This document shows, piece after piece, positions 8,212-18,115 of a stretch of DNA of 64,000 nucleotides. Source of the DNA: Candidatus Scybalocola faecipullorum. Lineage in GTDB: Bacteria; Bacillota; Clostridia; Lachnospirales; Lachnospiraceae. A model generated the notes under the pieces. It saw nothing but the letters and a program-made list of their open reading frames with translations. It searched no databases and was not told the origin of the DNA. Every line of letters starts with the position of its first letter. Positions within the stretch are counted from its first letter, which is position 1. The position numbers and the translations under genes were made by a program. The DNA is taken from assembly GCA_018716485.1 (NCBI GenBank), contig DVJY01000047.1, forward strand, positions 1 to 64,000, in the 5' to 3' direction.

Positions 8212-9582
8212 TCACATTTTTTGCCGTAATATACGTTCTGCAGCAGGCCACCACTGAGGGTAGCGTACAAACACATCAGGATGGGAGGGTTTTTTCAAAA
8301 TACTCTTATCTCTTGAAAATGTATCAAAGCTGTATTTGCCGTGGCAGGCGCCCATGCCGCTCTCGCCTGTGCCGCCGAACGGCAATGTATGGGATACAAG
8401 ATGGAGCACTGTATCGTTGACGCATCCTCCGCCGAAATGACAGTGTTTCAGAACCGCCTGCTCATGTTTTTTATTTTCCGTAAACAAATAGAGCGCCAGC
8501 GGACGCGGCTGTCTCCTGACTGCGGCAATCGCCTCACCGATTGTTCTAAAGGTCAGCACCGGCAGCACCGGCCCGAAAATTTCTTCCTGCATCACGGCAG
8601 CTTCCCACGATACATGCGTCAGGACTGTAGGCTCTATTTTCAATGATGCCGGATCTGTATGGCCGCCGCAAACAATCGTTCCATCCTTTAAAAATGCGCT
8701 GACTCTGTAAAAATGGCGTTCATTGATCATCTTCGGCCATTGTTCCTGTTCAAGAGGCTTGTCCCCATAAAATTCCTCGATTGCTTTTTTCATTTCTACG
8801 AGCAGCCGCCCTTTCGCTTTCTCATGAACGAGCACATAATCCGGCGCCACGCACGTCTGACCCGAATTCAGGCATTTGCCCCACATAATTCTGCGGGCAG
8901 CCATCCGGATATCTGCCGTTTCGTCCACGATACATGGACTTTTGCCTCCCAGTTCCAGACTTACGGGTGTCAGATGGCGCGCTGCTTTAGCCATTACCTG
9001 CCGTCCCACACGGCTCCCTCCGGTATAAAAAATATAATCAAAGGATTCATCAAGCAGCCGCCGGCTCACATCGGCATTACCGCACACTGCGGCCACATAA
9101 TATTTCGGAAAAATCTCGTCCAGCATACGGCTGATGATATCGGCCGATGCCGGCGACAGTTCCGACGGTTTGACAACCGCACAATTTCCTGCGGCAATGG
9201 CGCCCACAAGGGGCATCATCGTCAGCTGAAACGGATAATTCCACGGAGATATAATAAGCACGCTGCCGTAAGGCTCTTTATATATTTTGGAAATTCCCGG
9301 AAACTGCAGCACTGACGACGGCACAACGCGTGTACGCATCCACAGCTTCAGTCTTTTTTTAACATAGCTGATCTCCGACAAAACAATGCCGATCTCTGTG
9401 ACATAACTTTCCATATAAGACTTATTCAAATCTTTTTTCAGTGCCTGCGCAATGGCCTCTTTATACTTGTGTATAACGTGCTCAAGCTGGCACAGACGGC
9501 GCAGACGAAATTCATAATCCAGTGTTTTTCCAGTGTGAAAATATTGTTTCTGATGCCCGATAATATCATGTATTGCTGGCAT
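8212..9582 (-). CDS. Aldehyde dehydrogenase (class 3-like)
   Basis: This NAD(P)-dependent enzyme oxidises aldehydes to acids in the cytoplasm. The catalytic Cys lies in NSGQTCVAP, the general-base Glu in LELGGKSP, and the nucleotide-binding glycine motif in FYTGGSRVG. At 456 residues it has the short length of class 3/fatty-aldehyde type ALDHs. IISPWNYPFQL and EEIFGPVLP are typical conserved blocks. The ATG has a strong AGGAGG site ten bases upstream. It is monocistronic, between the ABC exporter and the amino acid importer. The substrate is unknown. Confidence 0.93.
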   Translation of the reverse strand: MPAIHDIIGHQKQYFHTGKTLDYEFRLRRLCQLEHVIHKYKEAIAQALKKDLNKSYMESYVTEIGIVLSEISYVKKRLKLWMRTRVVPSSVLQFPGISKIYKEPYGSVLIISPWNYPFQLTMMPLVGAIAAGNCAVVKPSELSPASADIISRMLDEIFPKYYVAAVCGNADVSRRLLDESFDYIFYTGGSRVGRQVMAKAARHLTPVSLELGGKSPCIVDETADIRMAARRIMWGKCLNSGQTCVAPDYVLVHEKAKGRLLVEMKKAIEEFYGDKPLEQEQWPKMINERHFYRVSAFLKDGTIVCGGHTDPASLKIEPTVLTHVSWEAAVMQEEIFGPVLPVLTFRTIGEAIAAVRRQPRPLALYLFTENKKHEQAVLKHCHFGGGCVNDTVLHLVSHTLPFGGTGESGMGACHGKYSFDTFSRDKSILKKPSHPDVFVRYPQWWPAAERILRQKM

Positions 9583-9648
9583 ATGCAGTCACCTCCTGCT
9601 TTTTATTACATATATTATATGCCATCATTTTATAAAAGTAAATTTTTC

Positions 9649-11445
9649 TTACGCCGATGTGGCATGAAGTTCATAAAATCTTCCTTTCAGTGCCATGAGT
9701 TCATCATAAGTGCCGCTCTCCGCTGCGCGGCCATGCTCGATCACCACAATTTTATCTGCATTTTTAATCGTTGAAAGCCGGTGCGCCACAATCAGGGTTG
9801 TACGTCCTTTTGCCAGAACCGCCAGTGATTTTTGAATCTTGCCTTCAGAAATCGGATCCAGCGCCGATGTGGCTTCATCAAGAATAATAATCTCCGGATT
9901 TCTGATCAATGCTCTGGCAATGGAAATTCTCTGCCTCTGTCCGCCGGAAAGATTGCTGCCGTGTTCATTAATCATCGTTTCTATGCCGTCATCCATCTGA
10001 TCGATCATATCTGTAAGATTGGCCGCCGCAATGCATCTGCGTAATTCTTCGTCACTGACATCATTCATTCCGTAACAAATATTTTCACGGATAGTTCCTG
10101 TAAATAAAATTGTATTTTGCGGCACAACCGAAATATGAGACCGGTAGCTTCTTAAATCAATATCATTTAAATTTTTTCCGTCAATTTCTATACTGCCTGA
10201 AGTCGGCTTTAAAAAGCCGATGAGAAGATTGAGCAGCGTAGTCTTTCCGGCGCCGGAGCCGCCCACAAATGCCACCGTTTCTCCCGGATGAATATGCAGA
10301 TTCAGTTCTTTGAGCACATCATGATTGTTGTCATAGCTGAAGCTGACATCTTTAAACTTCAGATCTCCGGCAACATCGCCGATTTTTTCTTTATCAAAAT
10401 TATCTTCAATATCCGGCGCTAAAAGGACATCGCCAACGGAACTGACCGATTCAAGGCCTTTGGTGATAATCGGCACCTGCGTCACAATATTAGAAATCTG
10501 GCTGATGATCGACGTAAAATAACTCTGATATAAAACCACATCACCGACGCTGATCTGTCCTCTAAATGCCATATAACCTGAGAACCCGAGGCAGATGACC
10601 TGAAACAGCTGAAAGACGACCCAGCTGATCGAGGCGAAATAGGACTGGAATACATCCAGTTCATATCCTTTCTTCGCCACCTTTACCAGCTGTTTATCCA
10701 TTTTTCTGATTTCACGGTCTTCAAGCCCATGTGCCTTTGTAACCGGAATCAGTTCAACCATTTCCATGACCTTCGCTGATGTCTCCTCCATCTCCTGACG
10801 GAATACTTTGTTCTTATTTTGTATCTTTCCCCGAAACGGCACAATAATTGCAACCGCAATCGGAATTGTACATATAAAAAACAAAAAGACAACCCAGCTT
10901 TTCGAAATAACCACCGCCAACGCAACAGCAATGTTGAGCGCAATGCTCAGCCCGGTCACAAACAGCTGCTGCGACAGCACTTCAATCTGTTCCACATCTC
11001 TCATAATCTTAGACTGCAGCCTGCCCGACTGGGTGCTGTTATGATAAGACAAAGACAGCTGCTGCAGCTTTTTTACAAGGGAAACTCTCAGATTTGCCTC
11101 CACATCACGAATCGCCTTACTGTAAAATACCGCATGAACATAGTTTGTCGGGATATTCTGGGCCACCATAATGCCGAGCACGACCATATTAATAATGATA
11201 ACTCTCAGCCCGTCGCTGCCGCCGGATGTCGCCGCATCTACAATATTGGCCGTCGCGATCGGCACGACCCATACCGGTGAGTTTTTTATCACAAAAAATA
11301 TGGTTGAAATAAACAGCCGGTAATAGTTGCCATGGTAAAGATTCAGCAGAATCTTCATATTATGTCCCCGATTTCTCACATAATTTTTCAGGAAAGCATT
11401 GCTTTCAAAATAATTGTCCGCATCTTTTTGGCGCTTCTTTCTCAT
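9649..11445 (-). CDS. ABC exporter, fused membrane and ATPase domains
   Basis: This half-transporter of the MsbA/MdlB type, 598 residues, probably works as a homodimer in the membrane. Residues 40-330 form the six-helix ABC transporter domain, and residues 365-598 the ATPase domain with Walker A GGSGAGKTT, signature LSGGQRQR, Walker B IIILDEATSALD and switch His in VAHRLST. The start is the ATG at 11445 with GGGGAGG nine bases upstream. A longer frame to 11481 lacks a ribosome site. Substrate is unknown; lipids, drugs or peptides are all possible. A palindrome resembling an AraC box lies about 80 bases upstream. Confidence 0.92.
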   Translation of the reverse strand: MRKKRQKDADNYFESNAFLKNYVRNRGHNMKILLNLYHGNYYRLFISTIFFVIKNSPVWVVPIATANIVDAATSGGSDGLRVIIINMVVLGIMVAQNIPTNYVHAVFYSKAIRDVEANLRVSLVKKLQQLSLSYHNSTQSGRLQSKIMRDVEQIEVLSQQLFVTGLSIALNIAVALAVVISKSWVVFLFFICTIPIAVAIIVPFRGKIQNKNKVFRQEMEETSAKVMEMVELIPVTKAHGLEDREIRKMDKQLVKVAKKGYELDVFQSYFASISWVVFQLFQVICLGFSGYMAFRGQISVGDVVLYQSYFTSIISQISNIVTQVPIITKGLESVSSVGDVLLAPDIEDNFDKEKIGDVAGDLKFKDVSFSYDNNHDVLKELNLHIHPGETVAFVGGSGAGKTTLLNLLIGFLKPTSGSIEIDGKNLNDIDLRSYRSHISVVPQNTILFTGTIRENICYGMNDVSDEELRRCIAAANLTDMIDQMDDGIETMINEHGSNLSGGQRQRISIARALIRNPEIIILDEATSALDPISEGKIQKSLAVLAKGRTTLIVAHRLSTIKNADKIVVIEHGRAAESGTYDELMALKGRFYELHATSA

Positions 11446-11526
11446 CGTATCTTCCTCCCCAATCATGGAATTCCCTGTCATTTAAAAACCAAAGACAATA
11501 TACCTCAGACAGCACCAATAGAAAAT

Positions 11527-11566
11527 GGCTCAGGCCGCTATTTTTTGTCATATAGCGACCTGAGCC
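11527..11566 (-). terminator. Terminator of the GH13 gene, with embedded AraC-like box
   Basis: On the minus strand GGCTCAGGTCGCTAT pairs with ATAGCGGCCTGAGCC around a ten-base A-rich loop, followed by ATTTTC. This fits a terminator after the GH13 stop at 11572. The plus-strand core ATTTTTTGTCATATAGCGAC is nearly identical to a sequence in the promoter of the AraC gene at 54999, so the site could also be an operator for the ABC exporter. Confidence 0.65.
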
Positions 11567-11571
11567 GTATT

Positions 11572-13188
11572 TTACCGAATATATAAAAGGCCGCTGCATT
11601 TTCCCCGAACAACAGCCTTTCTGTCATCGATTGAGACCGCGCCGCTGGCGCTCTCAATGATCAGCGCTGCGTCTGTGCCTGCAGGCAGCGTCCATATAAA
11701 ACTTTCTTCTGAAAAATTAATGACTGCGGCGGCTTCATGTTTAATACCTTGTCTGCGGCAGATAATCACGCCCTGCCGAGGGCTGGATACACTGCAGCTT
11801 CCAAAGGCCAGTGTCTCGGAACAGCTTCTGAGCCGGCACAGCGCCGCCGTATAATTAAGCATTGAATCCCTGTCTCCCATCTGAGCTCTGGCGCTGTCCC
11901 CCGGCTGTTTTTGCCACCCGATCCAAGGCATTACATCCGAGAATCCGCCATATATGCTGTCATCCCAATACATTGTATTTCTCGAATGATCTCTTGTTTC
12001 CGCATTAAGCCGGCGCAGCGCTTCTTCTTCATCAACGCCTGAAGCTTTGGCCTGACGGTAAGCAATGATCCCCTGAATATCCCGTGCGTCATCAACGGAC
12101 GCACATTCCATATTTGCCATAGCGATCTCGTCACCGAAATAAATGAATGGCACCGCCCTGTAAGTCATCATCAATGTCATCAGATTTTTAGCCTGATCGA
12201 TATCAAAGCCGAATCTTGACATATATCTGGGCATGTCATGACTGCCGAAAAATATGGTTGGGCAGCTGTCTTCCGAATACAAGTCAGTCATCCTCGAAAG
12301 TTCGCCATAAAACCGCCCGAAATCAAAGGTTTCCTGACTGCCAAGATTAAAATTAAAGGTTGTATCCAACTGTCCTGCTCCTGTAAAAGAATGGATCAGT
12401 TCCAGCTGATCACTGCTGATCTCGCCGACAAGAAACATGGGCCGGGTCTTCTCAAAGTGGGCTTTGAGCGTTCTCATAAAATCATGGATGCCCGGCTGGT
12501 TAATATCATATGCGTGGATCTGAGCGCCGCTGGCATCTGTCGGATTGTCGGTCATACAGTCTGTCAGCGACAGATTATTGATTACATCCAGTCGAAAACC
12601 ATCCAAGCCCTTGTCTGCCCAAAAATCCAGCATTTCAAATATAGCCGTCTTCACCTGCGGGTTCGCCCAGTTTAAATCTGCCTGTTCTCTGGCAAACGAA
12701 TGGTAGTAATACATCTCTGTCGTTTCATCAAAAGCCCACGCTTTTTCGCCAAAAAAAGACTCCCAGTTGTTTGGTTCCTTACCATCCTTAGCCTCTCTCC
12801 ATATATACCAGTCCCTTTTCGGATTATCCCTGCTGCTTTTGGACTCAAGAAACCACGGGTGTCCGGTTGACGTATGATTGATCACCATATCGGCAATCAC
12901 ACGAATTTCCAGTTCATGTGCCCTTTCCAAAAACATTTCAAAATCTTCCATCGTACCATAGTCCGGATCGATATTGTAATAATCCGAAATGTCATAGCCC
13001 TGATCCGCCTTCGGCGATGGATAAAACGGCGTCAGCCAGATGCCTCCCACACCCAGCTTTTTTAAATACGGCAGTTTTTCACAAATGCCTTTAAAATCAC
13101 CAATGCCGTCATGATTACCGTCAGCGAAGCTTGGCATATAAATTTGATAGAAAACCGTCCGTTTCCACCACTGTGTTTGGTATGTCAT
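11572..13188 (-). CDS. GH13 alpha-glucosidase family protein
   Basis: This cytoplasmic 538-residue glycosidase of the alpha-amylase family lacks a signal peptide. The (beta/alpha)8 barrel starts with VFYQIYMPSFAD. Conserved regions are visible: VIADMVINHTS, nucleophile Asp in GFRLDVINNL, acid/base Glu in FLVGEIS, and the transition-state His-Asp in FGSHDMPR. Length and motifs fit oligo-1,6-glucosidase/alpha-glucosidase enzymes rather than endo-amylases. It overlaps the upstream LacI gene by four bases (ATGA), so the two are translationally coupled. Its substrate is unclear; an alpha-glucosidase is not part of the standard mannan pathway, so this pair may serve a different sugar. Confidence 0.88.
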   Translation of the reverse strand: MTYQTQWWKRTVFYQIYMPSFADGNHDGIGDFKGICEKLPYLKKLGVGGIWLTPFYPSPKADQGYDISDYYNIDPDYGTMEDFEMFLERAHELEIRVIADMVINHTSTGHPWFLESKSSRDNPKRDWYIWREAKDGKEPNNWESFFGEKAWAFDETTEMYYYHSFAREQADLNWANPQVKTAIFEMLDFWADKGLDGFRLDVINNLSLTDCMTDNPTDASGAQIHAYDINQPGIHDFMRTLKAHFEKTRPMFLVGEISSDQLELIHSFTGAGQLDTTFNFNLGSQETFDFGRFYGELSRMTDLYSEDSCPTIFFGSHDMPRYMSRFGFDIDQAKNLMTLMMTYRAVPFIYFGDEIAMANMECASVDDARDIQGIIAYRQAKASGVDEEEALRRLNAETRDHSRNTMYWDDSIYGGFSDVMPWIGWQKQPGDSARAQMGDRDSMLNYTAALCRLRSCSETLAFGSCSVSSPRQGVIICRRQGIKHEAAAVINFSEESFIWTLPAGTDAALIIESASGAVSIDDRKAVVRGKCSGLLYIR

Positions 13189-14255
13189 ATGATTTTAATA
13201 TTCCTTTCCTCCACTTTCACCGGATTTTTCACAGAATCCCGTTCTACAATATCCACATTTAAAACAAGCTTCTCCACACTGTCATGGGGATGGCTCATAC
13301 GGTACAGCAGACGCTGCACTGCTTTTTGTCCCATCAGCTTTTTGCCGACATGCACCGTTGTCAGCGCCGGAAGTACCATACGGCTAAGTTCTATATCATC
13401 AAAACCAACGATACCGATATCCTCCGGAATTTTATATCCATGCTGCTGCAATGTTTTCATAAGGAGAATGGCAAGCTCGTCATTGGAGCAGATAAGCACT
13501 TCCGGGATTTCCTCGATTTTCTCAAACAATGCATAAAGACCATCCATATCCTGTTCAATAACTTTCCGTTCAATATTATCTACACCCGAAAAGCGGAACA
13601 CATAGTTCAGCGTTTCTGAAAATTCTTCAATCTCAAAATTTTGCTGAATCGCTTCATAATATCCCTGAAAGCGTTCCATTGTGCTCGGCGTATACCGGGC
13701 ATCGCCAAAATAGCCGATTTTGCTGAAACCCTTTTGAGCAAGATAAGTTGTCATCTTAAATGTACCCAGCTTATTGTCCGACATAATACAGTCTGTCGCT
13801 TCACCTAAAGAAGTATGGTCAGCCAATACAATAGGAATGTGATACTGTTTGAGCATTCTCAAGTAATCGTCGCTCAATTTCCCTACAACGATAATTCCCG
13901 ATACTTTTCTGTTTTCTACACACGAGGGAATAGTACCTTCTTCTTCAAAAGAATTGATAAAAACGTCATATCCCGATTTCTTTGCCTCTTCCTCAATTCC
14001 AAGAAGAATCCGCCCGTAAAAACGAAAATCACGGAAAAATCTATATTTCATCAACACACATATGTTTTTATTGGAATATGTCTGAATATATTTAATAGAC
14101 TGATCCAAATACCCCATTTCCTCAGCTGTATCTAAAATAAGCCGCCGCGTTTCTTCTCCCACACCAGCTCTGTCATTTAACGCCAGTGAAACTGCGTTGA
14201 TTGACAGTCCAAGGCGCTGCGCAATGTCTTTCATTGTCACTTTCTTCTTTACCAT
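13185..14255 (-). CDS. LacI family transcriptional regulator
   Basis: This is a sugar-responsive DNA-binding repressor. The N-terminal helix-turn-helix reads MKDIAQRLGLSINAVSLALN, followed by the hinge and a periplasmic-binding-like effector domain of about 290 residues. The start is the ATG at 14255 with GGAGAGGC eight to nine bases upstream. An ATG six codons earlier lies inside that ribosome site. It is co-transcribed with GH13 and sits just downstream of the GH2/GH130/ABC cassette. Likely targets are GH13 and possibly that cassette. Confidence 0.93.
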   Translation of the reverse strand: MVKKKVTMKDIAQRLGLSINAVSLALNDRAGVGEETRRLILDTAEEMGYLDQSIKYIQTYSNKNICVLMKYRFFRDFRFYGRILLGIEEEAKKSGYDVFINSFEEEGTIPSCVENRKVSGIIVVGKLSDDYLRMLKQYHIPIVLADHTSLGEATDCIMSDNKLGTFKMTTYLAQKGFSKIGYFGDARYTPSTMERFQGYYEAIQQNFEIEEFSETLNYVFRFSGVDNIERKVIEQDMDGLYALFEKIEEIPEVLICSNDELAILLMKTLQQHGYKIPEDIGIVGFDDIELSRMVLPALTTVHVGKKLMGQKAVQRLLYRMSHPHDSVEKLVLNVDIVERDSVKNPVKVEERNIKII

Positions 14256-14346
14256 GATGCTTCGCCTCTCCATTATTCACTCTCTTTCTCTGTTTATATC
14301 ATATCATCTGTCTTCCGGGCAGGCAACATGAAGTCACGGCAATATT

Positions 14347-16845
14347 TCAAATTGTATCGCAAATACTGCGTATTTTCAGCTGATGCCTAAAGGTCGTTAT
14401 ATCAATAGTTTCGCCTGTGCACATATCCGTCTTTTGCGCGTGGATAACCATACCTTTTTGAGTACCCATGCAAAAATAATTGTCCGAAAACAATACATCT
14501 CTCTCTTCCAGATCAAGATAAACAAACGGCAGCCATGTGTCTGTACTCAGTTCTATTGCAAAGCTATCCTGTAATTCATAAATATCATATCCGATGTTCG
14601 GTTTCCTGAGATTTAAATATTTATATGGTACAAACACTTCCGTCTGATATATTTTAGTACCATCATCAAATATAAATTCCGCCTCGGCAAAAACGTCTTT
14701 TTCTATACCTGAAATTCTCCTGCTCCAGTCTTTTTCCCCCAATTTGACCGCAGTGAGCGCCGCAAGTCCGGCATCAAAACGGCACTCTTCCAAAACTTCC
14801 AGCTGCATATTTTTCAGACGCAGCACAGCGCTGACTTTGCAAAAATCCCGACTGTCATTGACTGCATGCACATACACTATACCGTCTTCCACATATATCG
14901 TGCCCAGCTTCGGCGCAAAAAATTTTTTCGACATATACTGCAGCGCTTTCCAGCGGCCGAAATAATCCACACCGGACCATGAAGCTACCGGCCAGTTATC
15001 ATTAAACTGCCAGTACAGCGCCCCCATACATTCGCCGCGATGGCGCCGCCAATGTTCAACGCCATATTTAATAGCCAGTCCCTGAAGCACCTGACTGACA
15101 TACAGCAGACTCTGAAAGTCTTTGGGATATTTAAAATTCTCTGACAGATAATACAGTATCTTTCCATTGGCCGCGCCGTTTTTTTGATGGCTTTCCATGA
15201 CTTCGGAAAAGATGTTCCGATCTTCCTGTTCTGTAAATGTTTTAACTGTTTTAAAGGATGGAAACGACTGAAAGCCGAATTCTGAACAAAATCTGAATTT
15301 ATACTTTCTGTAATCCGAAAATGGTTTCTGCCCATGCCATACGTCCCAATAATGGGCGTCGCCCCGGTGCTCATCGTTTGGCGCATCGAAACTTCCGCCT
15401 GATGACGGCGATGACGGCCAGTAAAAGTGTTCCTGATCTTCTCTTTGCAGTATTTTCGGCAGCACATATTCAAACTGTTTGATATAATCTGCTTTCAGAC
15501 GGCGGCTGTGTCTGCGCACATCTTCCCATATAAGCCAGCCCATTTCCATTTCATTATTGCCGCACCAGAGTCCGAGGCTGGCATGATGGCGCAGACGCCG
15601 TACATTATCTGTCACCTCGGCAGTTATATTTTCTTCAAAGTCCTGTGTCATATCATAAATATTGCATGCAAACATCAGATCCTGCCATACAATCAGTCCA
15701 TATTTGTCACACAGATCATAAAATTCGTCCGACGGATAATACCCGCCGCCCCAGACACGCAGGCAATTGAAATTGGATTGTACGGCTGTCTCAATAAGCT
15801 GTTTAATACGCTCCGGCGTAATTCTTGAATAAATACAGTCCTCCGGAATATAATCGGCGCCCATGGCAAACATTTTCACACCGTTGACGGTCAGCGCAAA
15901 TTCACTGCCGACAGCGTCTGTTTGGGTACTGACAGTGATTGTCCTTAATCCGATATTGTATGTTTTTTCTTCAATAATACTGTATGCCTCATCACGAAGG
16001 CGAACACTCACCCGATACAGCGGCTGTCCGCCAAGACCGTTGGGCCACCACAATTTTGGCTGCTTTATGTCAAAAACCGCCGGCGGGCACTGTCCCTTAC
16101 GGATAGCACATAAAGCTGTACCGATAGAAGCGCCGCTGTCATCTTCCACAATGACTTCTGCCGTACCGTCTGCGGCCGTCTGTTCCAAAACCACTGCCGC
16201 TGTCAGTGTTACCGCTGCCGTTTCTCCAGACTCCTGATGATGTTCCTGTGAAAATCGGACTTGTTCAATCCGCAGATCATCCCATGCTTCCAGTCGGATA
16301 TCCCGCCATATGCCCATATCCGGAAGCTTCGGACCCCAGTCCCATCCGAACATGGCATGGGCTTTTCGTATATATGAAGTATGCTGCATAGAGCCCTCTG
16401 CCGCATAATCAATTTCCTTTCCCGGTGTCTGAGGATGCCTTTCAATCCACCGCATAGCCGATGTTATGCGGACTTCCAAATGATTTGTACTGCGAAGATA
16501 TGATCCGCACTCAAACCGCCATGTCCGGTGCATATTATCTGCGTGACCAATGTATTGGCCATTCAGATAAATGTCTGCAATTGTATCCAGCCCGTCACAG
16601 ACAATAGCCTCATGCATATATTCTTTGGAATTCCATTCTTCCGGATATTCAAAATCATACGAAAAAATATAGTCCTGTGACAGCACATCCATCATTTTAT
16701 ATTCATTAGTCCTGTAGTATGGGTCCTCAATTTCCCCATGGGCCAACAGTCCGCCAAGTACAGAACCGGGAATCTGAACCGGGTACACTTTTGCACCGCC
16801 CTCCCGGCACATCTGCCATAATCCGCATAAACTAAATGTCTCCAT
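14347..16845 (-). CDS. GH2 beta-mannosidase (first copy)
   Basis: This exo-enzyme releases mannose from non-reducing ends of beta-mannosides. No signal peptide is present, so it acts in the cytoplasm. The family 2 layout is seen: sugar-binding jelly roll (about 1-180), Ig-like domain, then TIM barrel. The acid/base Glu is in GLWCGNNEMEMG and the nucleophile Glu in FCSEFGFQSFP. NFNCLRVWGGGYYPSDEFYDLCD is the usual beta-mannosidase block. The start is set at the ATG at 16845, five bases after GGAGG. A second, very similar GH2 lies at 51272-53815. It is downstream of the GH130 gene, separated by a repeat and a hairpin. Confidence 0.92.
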   Translation of the reverse strand: METFSLCGLWQMCREGGAKVYPVQIPGSVLGGLLAHGEIEDPYYRTNEYKMMDVLSQDYIFSYDFEYPEEWNSKEYMHEAIVCDGLDTIADIYLNGQYIGHADNMHRTWRFECGSYLRSTNHLEVRITSAMRWIERHPQTPGKEIDYAAEGSMQHTSYIRKAHAMFGWDWGPKLPDMGIWRDIRLEAWDDLRIEQVRFSQEHHQESGETAAVTLTAAVVLEQTAADGTAEVIVEDDSGASIGTALCAIRKGQCPPAVFDIKQPKLWWPNGLGGQPLYRVSVRLRDEAYSIIEEKTYNIGLRTITVSTQTDAVGSEFALTVNGVKMFAMGADYIPEDCIYSRITPERIKQLIETAVQSNFNCLRVWGGGYYPSDEFYDLCDKYGLIVWQDLMFACNIYDMTQDFEENITAEVTDNVRRLRHHASLGLWCGNNEMEMGWLIWEDVRRHSRRLKADYIKQFEYVLPKILQREDQEHFYWPSSPSSGGSFDAPNDEHRGDAHYWDVWHGQKPFSDYRKYKFRFCSEFGFQSFPSFKTVKTFTEQEDRNIFSEVMESHQKNGAANGKILYYLSENFKYPKDFQSLLYVSQVLQGLAIKYGVEHWRRHRGECMGALYWQFNDNWPVASWSGVDYFGRWKALQYMSKKFFAPKLGTIYVEDGIVYVHAVNDSRDFCKVSAVLRLKNMQLEVLEECRFDAGLAALTAVKLGEKDWSRRISGIEKDVFAEAEFIFDDGTKIYQTEVFVPYKYLNLRKPNIGYDIYELQDSFAIELSTDTWLPFVYLDLEERDVLFSDNYFCMGTQKGMVIHAQKTDMCTGETIDITTFRHQLKIRSICDTI

Positions 16846-16899
16846 CATTTCCTCCATGATCCGTTGCCCGTCGGATGCCTGCCTATGCAAGCATGGCGG

Positions 16900-16957
16900 G
16901 TCTTCGCTCCGCTTCGGTCGTCGCTAAACGCGTGCCACTGGCACGCAGCGCCCCTTC
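16900..16957. repeat. Intergenic repeat, copy 1
   Basis: GTCTTCGCTCCGCTTCGGTCG through GCAGCGCCCCTTC aligns at roughly 70% with 22585-22639. It contains small perfect hairpins (GCGTGCCA/TGGCACGC and CGCCCCTTCGGGCG). It looks like a REP-type intergenic repeat and carries no gene. Confidence 0.6.
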
Positions 16958-16974
16958 GGGCGTATCACGCATAA

Positions 16975-17006
16975 AGCCCCGCTTCACCATAAGATGAAAC
17001 GGGGCT
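16975..17006 (-). terminator. Hairpin after the GH130 gene
   Basis: AGCCCCG and CGGGGCT, extended by TTTCA/TGAAG pairing, form a stem immediately after the GH130 stop, followed by TTTATG on the minus strand. The short T run suggests a partial terminator or an mRNA-stabilising stem before the GH2 gene. Confidence 0.6.
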
Positions 17007-17012
17007 CCAAAT

Positions 17013-18095
17013 TTACGCCATTGCTTCAAAAATATCGTCCAGACGAATATCTGCCCGGCATATTTTATCATCAGCCGCCCCATAATAAATGATTACCTGA
17101 TCATCTTTGAGCAGGCAGCCGCATGTAAAAACGACATTGCCGAAAAAGCCGTATTTTTCATAATCTGCTTCCGGCTGCAAAATCGGTTCTTTTGTTTTGG
17201 CAAGAACCATTGAAGGATCATCCTTATCCAAAAGAAATGCGCCAAGACAATATCGGTCGTTTTTGTCTGCAGCATGGTAAATCTTTACCCAGCCTTTTGA
17301 TGTTAAAAACGGTACGGCGCCGCCGCCGATCCGGCCATTATCCCAGCTCTCCTCACTTTCATCGGAAATACCGCAGAAATGTTTCTGCTCTCCCCAATGG
17401 ATCAAATCCGGCGATTTTGCCAGCCACATCTCCGGATTGCCGATGCCGCAAGGCACCGGACGATTGAAGGCCACATACATGCCGCCGATTTTTTGCGGAA
17501 AGATGGTCACATCTTTATTTTCCGGAGCAAATATAATGCCGTGTCTTGTATAGTCTTTAAAATCCTTCGTGCTCATCAGCGATGTTGCCGGGCCATTTTC
17601 CGTCACCGAAGTATAATTAATATAGTAAGTATCTCCGATCTGAGTAATTCTCGGGTCTTCCATGCCCCAGCTTTCTTCCTCGGCAATCGGAAACACGGCC
17701 GGATAGTCTTCTACCGTAAAATGAATGCCGTCTTTGCTTCTTGCCAGTCTCAAATGAGATAACGATGTCAGGTTTACAGATTTCTTTCCTTTTTTTCCAT
17801 GTTTAAGCACATGCCTTGAATCAGAAAAATCCAATTCCGGATGTTCTGATTTTACATAAGTAATGACATCTAAAACATCTTTACCGCCTTTATTAACCAC
17901 AATCGGAATTTTTACTTCATCCGGATTATCACATTTTACCGATTCAGCCACACGGCACAACAGAAGAACTTCTCCGTTATATTCGGCAACGCCGCAGTTA
18001 AATACACCGTCTACCTTAAAATCCGGGCGGCTCGGCTTTACATCCTCCGGTGTAATCAGAGGATTATTGGGACATCTGTTAATTTTCATACGCAT
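17013..18095 (-). CDS. GH130 glycoside phosphorylase, probable beta-1,2-mannoside type
   Basis: This is a five-bladed propeller enzyme of family GH130, 360 residues, cytoplasmic. The general-acid Asp is in MEDPRITQIGDTYY. The block GVAEYNGEVLLLCRVAE, the long insert around residues 65-100 and SLSHLRLARSKDGIHF resemble the group containing beta-1,2-mannobiose phosphorylases (Lin0857, Teth514_1789) and the beta-1,2-mannosidases, rather than the GH130_1 and GH130_2 enzymes elsewhere in this window. KIYHAADKNDRY retains the His region used by phosphorylases for phosphate binding. I therefore favour a beta-1,2-mannobiose/oligosaccharide phosphorylase giving mannose-1-phosphate. The family is certain; the linkage is inferred. 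Start ATG 18095, AGGAG five bases upstream. It follows the ABC permease by 20 bases. Confidence 0.82.
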   Translation of the reverse strand: MRMKINRCPNNPLITPEDVKPSRPDFKVDGVFNCGVAEYNGEVLLLCRVAESVKCDNPDEVKIPIVVNKGGKDVLDVITYVKSEHPELDFSDSRHVLKHGKKGKKSVNLTSLSHLRLARSKDGIHFTVEDYPAVFPIAEEESWGMEDPRITQIGDTYYINYTSVTENGPATSLMSTKDFKDYTRHGIIFAPENKDVTIFPQKIGGMYVAFNRPVPCGIGNPEMWLAKSPDLIHWGEQKHFCGISDESEESWDNGRIGGGAVPFLTSKGWVKIYHAADKNDRYCLGAFLLDKDDPSMVLAKTKEPILQPEADYEKYGFFGNVVFTCGCLLKDDQVIIYYGAADDKICRADIRLDDIFEAMA

Positions 18096-18115
18096 AAAAT
18101 CTCCTGTCAGCAAAA

